Source: an uncultured Holosporaceae bacterium (GTDB taxonomy: Bacteria; Pseudomonadota; Alphaproteobacteria; RUG11792). Taken from it: a stretch of 32,947 bases of DNA. Position 1 is the first letter of the stretch. Each line of letters begins with the position of its first letter. Shown in pieces: positions 23,401-30,323 of the stretch. The DNA is taken from positions 1-32,947 of the forward strand of contig CAMJRB010000006.1 of the NCBI GenBank assembly GCA_946408175.1, given 5' to 3'. A program made the position numbers and the translations under genes. Below the pieces are notes generated by a model that made no database searches, had not been told where the DNA came from, and saw only the letters and a list, made by a program, of their open reading frames with translations.

Positions 23401-25333
23401 TGTTTTGATCTGTTAATTTGTTACTTGCATTATTCATAGTGTTCTTCTTTTGATTCAACAATATTGCGCTATTATTTGCTTGATTATGTGGTAGCTCATT
23501 ATTTACACTCGTTTGACTTCCTAATATTTCATTTGTATTATTTTGCTGACGTAATTTATCTTGTTGGATTTTTTGAGTTGATAACTTACCATTTGGGTTT
23601 AATAGAGTTTTCTTTTTTATTTGTTTCTTAGGATTAAATGAGGATGGTTGAAAATCATTGTTATTATCTTGAATTGATTTATGATTGTGGTGTGAGTGAG
23701 AACGGTTATGCTGTACATTATCATTATTTATAGTTTCAAATTCTTTCATATATTTGTCAAGCTGTTTAGGAGGTGTTATTTCTTGCATTCTTCTTTCTCT
23801 AGCATGAATTACATGGTTCTTAAATTCATTATTGTTTTGTATATCATCTATTTTCATAGCACCAGTTAACTTAATATTACTGATTCCATTCTTAGTAGTA
23901 GCAGGAACATACGATATATACTTAACCTTAGTAGCATCATTCTTATCTGTCATAGTTTCATAATTATATAATGTTTGATACTTTTCAGGTATTTTATCTT
24001 TATCCATGGATACGGCATTAATATTTGTAGTATATTTACCAGCATCTTGCTGATTCATTGCTTTACTGTTGTAAGATATAGCTTTATTACAAACATTAAT
24101 GCATCCAGGTTTTATTGCTTTAGCAGCTTCTGTTACTAATTTTTGTTCATCTTGTGATAGATCATTAAGTGCTTCTTGTTTTCCTTCTTCATCTTCAGCT
24201 ATTTTGTATCTGGCAGCTCTTGTAAAATAATTTAGTTTCTTAATGTTCTGATCATCGGCAGAGTCAGCACTACTATTATCATTATCTGAATCAACTTGTG
24301 TTGGCGCTATTGTTATTTTATTAATAACAGGACCAGGTTTTATTTGTTTGCTTAATGAAGTGAATAATTCCTTTTCATTTTTACTTACTTTCACTTTTTC
24401 ATTATTTAAAACTTTACTAAGATTAGTTACAAAATTATTATTTGGAATATTTTCTTGTACTAATATTTTATTTTCAGTATTTGGTTGTACTGCATTTCTT
24501 AATATTGTTTTTTTATTATTCAGTTTTGGTTTATATTCTTCTGAATTATTTATATTGACGACATTATTAATATTATTATTAACACCAATATTATTTACAT
24601 CTTTTATATTATTAACTTGATTAATATTATTGTTATTCTGATTTAATACTTTATTAATATTATTATTTTGTTTTACTTTTATACTATTATTAGGATTGTT
24701 ATTTGCTAATAAATGTTGATTTGCACTTGCTTTTTTGGCATTATTGATTTTATTGGACTTTAACGTTGAGTCCTTATTAGCTAGCTGTTTTATACTATCT
24801 GGCAGTGGCATTAATTTCCTTAATTGACTTGTAATTGACTGAAAGATACTTAATTTATTCTTTTGCCCAGGAGTTAAATGTTCACTATTGGATGTCTTAT
24901 TATTAGTCTTATTTTTATTACTTGCATTTGTAGTATTATTAGCAATATTTGCTTTATTTTGAGTTTTCACCTTTTGATTATTATTATAATTACTTGAGGA
25001 TTTTATATTATCAAACTCTTTCATATATTGAGCAATACTTTTGGGAGGTTTAATTTGTCCTTTTATTATGTTATTATTAGAATTCTTGTTTGTATAACCA
25101 GCCTGGCTCTTTTCATTATTGTTTTGACTTTGTAATGTATTATTATTATTGTGTTTTAGTAGTATTTCTTTACCACCTGTATTAATTTGTCGTGGTATAA
25201 AATCACTAACATATTTAGGTTTTGGGGGATTACTATTAGCTACATTTATAATATATTGACTCCCCATCAAAATAAACACAAATAATATTTTATTAATATA
25301 CTTAGATTTCTTTAAATAATTTTTATTGTACAT
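20435..25333 (-). CDS. Giant autotransporter-like surface protein with a C-terminal beta-barrel
   Basis: The start is taken as the ATG at 25333; an in-frame TTG three codons earlier is less likely. The protein has 1632 residues, with an extended signal peptide (basic head, core ILFVFILMG, cleavage near residue 34). The passenger is Asn-rich and low complexity, with PPK-x4-YMKEF motifs at 96-107 and 521-532, two IKPG segments near 331 and 407, ten 13-residue NNERILNQQSNNI-type repeats at 822-950, then a more ordered, beta-helix-like stretch (about 980-1080). From about 1370 to the end alternating strands form a probable outer-membrane barrel ending LRLQATLGTRF, with the terminal Phe typical of barrel proteins. 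Likely a surface adhesin exported by type V secretion; exact family not identified. Monocistronic. Confidence 0.85.
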   Translation of the reverse strand: MYNKNYLKKSKYINKILFVFILMGSQYIINVANSNPPKPKYVSDFIPRQINTGGKEILLKHNNNNTLQSQNNNEKSQAGYTNKNSNNNIIKGQIKPPKSIAQYMKEFDNIKSSSNYNNNQKVKTQNKANIANNTTNASNKNKTNNKTSNSEHLTPGQKNKLSIFQSITSQLRKLMPLPDSIKQLANKDSTLKSNKINNAKKASANQHLLANNNPNNSIKVKQNNNINKVLNQNNNNINQVNNIKDVNNIGVNNNINNVVNINNSEEYKPKLNNKKTILRNAVQPNTENKILVQENIPNNNFVTNLSKVLNNEKVKVSKNEKELFTSLSKQIKPGPVINKITIAPTQVDSDNDNSSADSADDQNIKKLNYFTRAARYKIAEDEEGKQEALNDLSQDEQKLVTEAAKAIKPGCINVCNKAISYNSKAMNQQDAGKYTTNINAVSMDKDKIPEKYQTLYNYETMTDKNDATKVKYISYVPATTKNGISNIKLTGAMKIDDIQNNNEFKNHVIHARERRMQEITPPKQLDKYMKEFETINNDNVQHNRSHSHHNHKSIQDNNNDFQPSSFNPKKQIKKKTLLNPNGKLSTQKIQQDKLRQQNNTNEILGSQTSVNNELPHNQANNSAILLNQKKNTMNNASNKLTDQNNNNHIIGIINTDIKPNNCSNNASVNNSSYNSGNEADNSSVSSYEENNIIVRNDNNDVNALSINSPNDNISEVKIIKRQKNNRNYNNNNSNHEPVGSSELVAYEHGSNAPGGLIGYVQNSSRPEGFRQPSEHGNNTQLPEIVPHQDVITNLEAEHNNTNNNKLVQETINNNVLGNNNNLNERILNQQSSNINNERILTQQSDNINNERILTQQSDNINNAGILNQQSNTPNNEQILTQQSNTVNNERILTQQSNTVNNERILNQQSNNINNERILNQQSNNINNERILNQQSNNINNERILNQQNNNGLVESRLNAQPKPVLRLQQSEYYPNNTNNNTAIYNNITVGDGTEPSKLTLNNKNIEANNIKVNEDAKLKIGQDNKEIAIGTVQLEAGAELENHGKDNTASIEELVYPGNSESKPIYIDGAPDNDTNQKTIEIKKWTPASEKEKEQEKLRKNNVLRSDNKLKADNNVLRAIKDPSKPTIQMQVRSNWVLEDQSNSLSLVNKLIGDTSNIDSNTNVKINIQINRAEFIKSLEKVKDKMTASYYSAKYVNTYDDTRMKGDLVETAKDLEIKNANGDKYEFIVCEDTLYLVKVTNENKQLIEDAQNKNNGNVDKDTLNKILNSAQENSIISDDNNSTAVDSNNTSNNTSNNIKDKEINHLINLNNLPEDLKILAKDAYNNSSESASNGSGNLTATLMREILKQQLQDPASKTSTYFANLKNKQQSGKELMGLVFDDNFMYLFDPVAGKRDYYVRGDFSGINSNEFSKNAVLIGGNLLNQLVADSYLKLSMVGGAMFGTLTSNDNNYKTKEFFIGPKASLLNKNVVLDVLALYRHNNVAYSGDNKNAFVNNGISIGGKLGVNVPISNDIIFAHPYVQLLYSYMTSELSPTHQLNTAFGMKLGIKALPDLLFVLYDQYNLTPLLQDQNGINLIHPNQKGTNEFGVNVIKPFSNNSMEVSVKGSVESGKDLENNNKTNLRLQATLGTRF
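22484..22870 (-). repeat. Ten 39-bp in-frame tandem repeats
   Basis: The units encode NNERIL(N/T)QQS(N/D)(N/T)(I/V). Three consecutive copies at the low-coordinate end are nearly identical in DNA, while others have drifted (NNAGILNQQSNTP, NNEQILTQQSNTV). This is a coding minisatellite likely to vary in copy number between strains. Confidence 0.95.
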
Positions 25334-25859
25334 TTGAAACAAATTAATATAATTTACTATTAAATAATTACATATCGATAGTAAATATTATGTAAATAAT
25401 AGTTACTATATAGTTAAAATTTATGGATAATTTTTGCAGAATTATTGAGTAAAATTATATTCAATTTTAAATATGTTTTAAACTGATATTCTACTAATCT
25501 TAGTAATAGATCAAATAAATACTTGATTATTTTATAACATATTGGCTAATATATATATTAGTGTGCTACATAGAAATTATTAATTATAATATATTAAGAT
25601 AAAATTAATATGTTGAAAAAAAATAAAATTGCTTATTAATCAATACTACAAACAACACATTGATAATTCTTTAAAATCGATAATTAACAATTCTAATACA
25701 TATAATTTTCAATATTAATTAATAAATATATATTCTATTTTAATTATTAATTAATAACTATTAGTTTTACTAAAACTAGAAATTATAATAATATTCCTGA
25801 ATTATTATAATAAATTATTATAGCACCAAATTATCATATTAAATCATAATAGCACTAAA
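25334..25859. other. 526-bp gap upstream of the autotransporter-like gene
   Basis: No gene or RNA was recognised. It serves as the promoter side of the 25333 gene and the 3' side of the comF-type gene. It contains a 17-bp palindrome TAGTTTTA-C-TAAAACTA (25762-25778), the hairpin listed at 25782-25811, and a short direct repeat (TAGCACCAAATTA near 25821 and TAGCACTAAATTA near 25849). Confidence 0.5.
25782..25811 (-). terminator. Hairpin in the 3' region of the comF-type gene
   Basis: ATTATAATAAT (25782-25792) pairs perfectly with ATTATTATAAT (25801-25811) around an 8-base loop, about 50 bases after the comF stop. The stem is all A/T and followed by TTCTAGTTTTAG on the minus strand, so it may be a weak terminator. 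Confidence 0.3.
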
Positions 25860-26843
25860 TTAGTATAATAACAAGTTGTTATAATAATCAGCAGCTGTAC
25901 TAGCTAAAGTAGCACATCTTACTGATTTTACTCCATGTTGCAATAGTGCTCTTGTACACTCATTTAAAGTAGTACCAGTGGCAAATACATCGTCAACTAA
26001 TAATACATTTTTATTTTGTAAACTACTATTATTACAAGCAAAAGCATTATTCAAATTTTTTAATCTTTCTGCTTTAGTTTTCTTATGTTGATAAGCAGTG
26101 TGTCTTATTCGTTTTAAAGATTTATTTACTTTTATACCACTTATAATTGATAATTCTCTGACTATTATATCAACTGGATTAAATCCTCTATATAATGTCC
26201 TACTCCAATGAGATGGTACTGGAACTATATAATCAATATTTTCAAATAATGTTGGATATTTATTAAATAATAGTCTACAACAAGCGTTCGCTACATTAGA
26301 ATTTGCATTAGCTTTTATTTCCATTATTATTTTTTTAGCAAATATATCATATAAAAATAACGACCTAGCTTCTTCAAACAATCTATAACTATTACTAATA
26401 GTACTATGATATTTTTCTTTATAATCTAATTTACTACTTAATGTAATTTTTTTATTGTCATTATTATTTATAGATTCATCAGTTTTATTGTAGCTATTGT
26501 TATTAATAAATTCTTGAGTTTTGTTATTATATTCCTTAACATTATAGCACTGTTCACAATCTTTTATATTATTTATTTCATTTTTATCATCAACTGTTTC
26601 TATAATATTTGTGCAACATTGGCTATTATTACTACTACTACACTCATTACATAGAGAATTAATAGGCATTCCTACAGTAAAAAGTTTTCCACATTTAATA
26701 CATATTGGTTCTTCTATTACTGTTATTTTTGCAAAGCATTCACTACAAAATACTCCTGCAACAAATATGTCAGTATTATTACATAATATGCACTTAGTAG
26801 GAAATACCCAATTGTATAACACTTCAAATAATTGTTTAATCAT
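25860..26843 (-). CDS. ComF-family phosphoribosyltransferase-like protein with an insertion
   Basis: ComF-family proteins pair an N-terminal zinc-binding region with a PRTase fold; ComF proper takes part in DNA uptake, but homologues occur in non-competent bacteria. Seen here: Cys pairs at 18/21, 33/36, 48/51 and 65/68, the PVPSHWSRTLYRGFNP segment (208-223), and the PRPP-binding motif VLLVDDVFATGTT (280-292). Length is 327, against roughly 200 to 250 usually; the excess is an Asn/Lys-rich insertion at about 70-145 with its own CEQC pair (96-99), placed between the zinc region and the PRTase domain. The ATG is 12 bases after the stop of the patatin-like gene, so the two are probably cotranscribed. 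No other competence gene is in the window. Confidence 0.88.
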   Translation of the reverse strand: MIKQLFEVLYNWVFPTKCILCNNTDIFVAGVFCSECFAKITVIEEPICIKCGKLFTVGMPINSLCNECSSSNNSQCCTNIIETVDDKNEINNIKDCEQCYNVKEYNNKTQEFINNNSYNKTDESINNNDNKKITLSSKLDYKEKYHSTISNSYRLFEEARSLFLYDIFAKKIIMEIKANANSNVANACCRLLFNKYPTLFENIDYIVPVPSHWSRTLYRGFNPVDIIVRELSIISGIKVNKSLKRIRHTAYQHKKTKAERLKNLNNAFACNNSSLQNKNVLLVDDVFATGTTLNECTRALLQHGVKSVRCATLASTAADYYNNLLLY

Positions 26844-26855
26844 ATATTCTATTTC

Positions 26856-28595
26856 TTATAATATATTTTCAATAATGAAATCTTCTTGGATGGGAGAATC
26901 ATTACTTAAATCATCATTAATTATTGAACTATTATTTAATGAGTTCATTTGAGGTAAATGTTTTATAAGATACATTAACTCTTTAGAATTACTTAAAACT
27001 TTTTTCATATTATAATACTTATTCTTAAATGAATAATTAGGATGAGTAATACTATTATTTGTATAAATATTAATCTTTATTGTATGTAATTTATCTTCTG
27101 ATCCTTCATATTCTACTTTCTTATATGATATTTTTACATTATTTATATCATTTTGTATTTGACTATTATTATCTACATTAGAACTAAGGATTATAGCTAG
27201 TCTATCAATTGTAGAATCATTAAGATTTTTTTGTTGTATAAATTGAATTTCATCTTGTGATGAGATTTTTATTAAAGCATTACCTTGAATATTGTTATCA
27301 ACAAAATCTACTCCTTTTTCCACTGCTGGTTTATCATTCGTTATGAAATTCTTTATTACGGATATGAATGGTTTTGAAAATAAAGTAATTGAATTTTTAA
27401 TAGATTTGTTATCTTGGTTTTTATTTGCTTTTAATACCTGTTCTACTATTCCATTCTCTGAATTTACGTCTTTAATTATTAGATTTGGAATATTAATATT
27501 TGATTTGTTAGTTAATTCTAAAACTTCTTTTATAATATTCTTTAACGTATTATTTGGTATTTTAGTATATAGAGAGTCTATAATATCTTCATCTTCGTAG
27601 TCTATACAACATCCAAATATTTTCAACCAAAATAATTTCAATGCATTCCAACTTCCAAAACAGCAAGTAATTGTATCTGAAACATTTGAATGAGTATTTT
27701 TCGCTTTAGTATTTTTATATAACTTATCTGCTATCAATTCTAATTTATTCACTGGATCCTGCTCATTATGTAAATCAAAAGCAAGAGATAAACCAGGTAG
27801 TGCACCGCTTGATGCACAATATATATATGGATTTGTTCCGAAATTGATTAGTTTATAGTACGAATTAAATGCTAATAAATGTGCTATAGTATCTAATACT
27901 TGTAATCCATCAGCTTGCAAAGTAATTATTGGAATTATTTCTTTATGACCACTTAAATACTCATCAATCTTTTTAAATTTATTATTAGTACTTATAACTA
28001 CAGGATTAGAAAAATAAGATTTAGCTGATGATTTACTAGCATCTGATAATTTTCTAATCTTCTGCTTATTATCTGTAACAACAATCGGTTGAATGTCAAA
28101 ATTAATAGTATTTTTTTGCAAATTACTATTTAATCTCTGATATTTCTTTTTAATTAAGGAATTAGTTTTATTTTCTTCATTATAAGTCCAATTAGCAAAA
28201 ATATTATCATCTATACTACTACTATCGTCTTCTTGTTGTATATCTACTTGCTTTACCTCTTTGTTAGTTTGCAAATCATTTATAATAGAGAATTTTTCAA
28301 CACAATTTTCTTTTAATTTTAATATAGCACTATTAACACATTTATTAGATCTGTTTTTATTATTTAATTTTATGTTTTTATCAGCATTATTATTTTTTAA
28401 ATTAATATTCTTGTCATTTAATTGAATGTCCTGATGTAATGCATCATTATTGGTCGTTAATTGATTACGTAAACATAAATTATCATTTATATTTTGTTCT
28501 TTAATTATTTCACTTGCAGAAATTATATTTATTGTATTTAATACAAGCAATCCTATTAAGATGTTTTGTAATTTAAGTTGTTTTAGTAAAAACAT
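26856..28595 (-). CDS. Exported patatin-like protein with altered catalytic motifs
   Basis: Signal peptide at residues 1-27 (cleavage after ISA); the next 190 residues are Asn/Lys-rich. At 222-275 the layout resembles a patatin domain start: IITLQADGLQVLDTIAHLL in place of the DGGG oxyanion loop, then YIYCASSGALPGLSLAF at 257-273 in place of GxSxG (GTSSGA...). Near 428-440, GVDFVDNNIQGNALI resembles the patatin DGG/DGA region with Asp433 followed by Asn-Asn. The Ser (263) and Asp candidates remain, but the first Gly of GxSxG is Cys and the glycine loop is lost, so activity is doubtful. Patatins act as phospholipases in many intracellular bacteria. AGGAA at 28602-28606 supports the start. Cotranscribed with the comF-type gene. 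The family call is tentative. Confidence 0.5.
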   Translation of the reverse strand: MFLLKQLKLQNILIGLLVLNTINIISASEIIKEQNINDNLCLRNQLTTNNDALHQDIQLNDKNINLKNNNADKNIKLNNKNRSNKCVNSAILKLKENCVEKFSIINDLQTNKEVKQVDIQQEDDSSSIDDNIFANWTYNEENKTNSLIKKKYQRLNSNLQKNTINFDIQPIVVTDNKQKIRKLSDASKSSAKSYFSNPVVISTNNKFKKIDEYLSGHKEIIPIITLQADGLQVLDTIAHLLAFNSYYKLINFGTNPYIYCASSGALPGLSLAFDLHNEQDPVNKLELIADKLYKNTKAKNTHSNVSDTITCCFGSWNALKLFWLKIFGCCIDYEDEDIIDSLYTKIPNNTLKNIIKEVLELTNKSNINIPNLIIKDVNSENGIVEQVLKANKNQDNKSIKNSITLFSKPFISVIKNFITNDKPAVEKGVDFVDNNIQGNALIKISSQDEIQFIQQKNLNDSTIDRLAIILSSNVDNNSQIQNDINNVKISYKKVEYEGSEDKLHTIKINIYTNNSITHPNYSFKNKYYNMKKVLSNSKELMYLIKHLPQMNSLNNSSIINDDLSNDSPIQEDFIIENIL

Positions 28596-28937
28596 AATAT
28601 TTCCTATAGCATGTAAATATTCATCATAATATATACTAGTACATAATTAATAAAAAAATAGTTAATAAATAATCTATCTAGAATAAATAGTATAATCACA
28701 AATTTTTTAGTATAATAGGAACCAAAATATATGAACATTATAAAAAGGTATGTTTATTACAATACAAAGTATTATGATTTGTTTAAAAATATAGTTTTTT
28801 ATTACAACTAAATAATTTATGGCGCTATGTCTTATATTATAATGAATTTTGCTATATACAAATTATTGAGATATTGTACTATTAATACATACTGTATATT
28901 TGCATAATATATATAAAAAACTTCTTTTTACAATTAA
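28596..28937. other. 342-bp gap between the patatin-like and nuoM-like genes
   Basis: No RNA gene was recognised. A 26-codon plus-strand ORF (28731-28811, starting MNIIKRYVYY) has AGGAA about 10 bases before its ATG and TATAAT just before that, but nothing else supports it. The right part is the 3' flank of the nuoM-like gene and shows no clear terminator. Confidence 0.45.
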
Positions 28938-30251
28938 CTAAATATATATTTTAGGCATAATACCAAACAACATATTTATACTTATTAATATTATTAATAA
29001 TATATATTGCAATGTATTAGATTTTTTATTATTAATAATATTGGCATGCTTAAATATAGTAAATAGTACGTAAATAAAATAACTAGTATATACAAGTAAT
29101 GATAAACTTATAATACTAGCAATTACAATACTGTAATGTATTACTGACATTAAAGATATTAATTCTGCAACAAATCCCCAAGTTAATGGAAATCCTATAA
29201 TTATTAGAATATTTATTAATAATAGTACTAAATGATATTTATTAGTTATTACTATTTTATTAACATCTAGGCTTTTATAATTCTCTTTTAATAGATCTAG
29301 TAACAGAAATGAAAAAGCCATTGTAAAGGTATGCTGTAATATACCATAAGTAAAATATTTAATATTATTAAAATATAATAATATAAAAGTATATAGTCCC
29401 ATATGTATTACTGATGAATAAGCAAATATTACTTTTAAATCCTGTACATACAACATTTGTAGAGTAGCTACTAATAAACTAGTTGCTATGTAATAGCCTA
29501 AATAATTATAACTATATATATTAAATAATGGCACTATTATTTTTACTAATATTAGGGAACTAAATTTTAATATTATTGAAGATAGTAAAACTGAACATAT
29601 TCCTTGAGATTTGCCATGAACTGAAGGCACCCAGTAATAAAAAGGAAATACTGGTAATTTAATAGCAGTTCCAATAGCTAATATATACAGTGGTAATTGT
29701 GTTGTTACTCCTACTTTATATATGTCACTTAACAAAACAGAATAAGTATTATTATATAATATAATCAATCCTATTAAAATGAAAATAGAACCAATAAAAG
29801 TATAAAATAAATATTGATAAATAATTTTCAGATAATAATTACTATTATACACAAATAGCATTACAGTCATTGGTATCAGTGACATTTCAATATAGGCATA
29901 AATAAAAAATATATTATTTGTAATAAAAGCTTCAATTGCAAAATAACAAAATATTACTAAGCTACTACAAAATAACTTAGTATTATATATATTCTGTTTA
30001 AGAATCCATAAAGAACAAAGCAAACATATAAATGGAATAGCTATAGCAAATGTTTTAGAAAAATGATTCGGTATAGCATTATAAAAAATATTAATAATAA
30101 ATAATAACAAGCAGCATAAAGCACTATATAGTTTTATATATCTATTATTTTTAATAAATAAAAAGGGAATTATTAGAAATGTTAAAAATATTAAACTATA
30201 AAAAATATTGCTATTAATTTTATTAAGTATAAGTATTGATAATAATCCCAT
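28938..30251 (-). CDS. NuoM-like proton-pumping NADH dehydrogenase subunit
   Basis: Polytopic inner-membrane protein of the NuoM/NuoN/Mrp antiporter family. NuoM features are YIEMSLIPMTVMLF (the key membrane Glu), QYLFYTFIGSIF, AIKLPVFPFYYWVPSVHGKS (key Lys in the broken helix), LKFSSLILVKI, QDLKVIFAYSSVIHMG and GFPLTWGFVAELISL. The usual HTWLPDAH is altered to YYWVPSVH. Length is 437 residues from the ATG at 30251, against about 490 for NuoM; an in-frame TTG two codons earlier is possible. It follows the nuoL-like gene by 72 bases on the same strand, and no nuoN or nuoK lies beside them. It could be the only NuoM of the cell, a paralogue, or a part of an Mrp-type exchanger. Confidence 0.82.
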   Translation of the reverse strand: MGLLSILILNKINSNIFYSLIFLTFLIIPFLFIKNNRYIKLYSALCCLLLFIINIFYNAIPNHFSKTFAIAIPFICLLCSLWILKQNIYNTKLFCSSLVIFCYFAIEAFITNNIFFIYAYIEMSLIPMTVMLFVYNSNYYLKIIYQYLFYTFIGSIFILIGLIILYNNTYSVLLSDIYKVGVTTQLPLYILAIGTAIKLPVFPFYYWVPSVHGKSQGICSVLLSSIILKFSSLILVKIIVPLFNIYSYNYLGYYIATSLLVATLQMLYVQDLKVIFAYSSVIHMGLYTFILLYFNNIKYFTYGILQHTFTMAFSFLLLDLLKENYKSLDVNKIVITNKYHLVLLLINILIIIGFPLTWGFVAELISLMSVIHYSIVIASIISLSLLVYTSYFIYVLFTIFKHANIINNKKSNTLQYILLIILISINMLFGIMPKIYI

Positions 30252-30323
30252 TGACAACTACAAACTATCGTATTTAATTCTAACTTTACTATCAAATAAA
30301 AAAAATAGTAAGCATAATAAATA

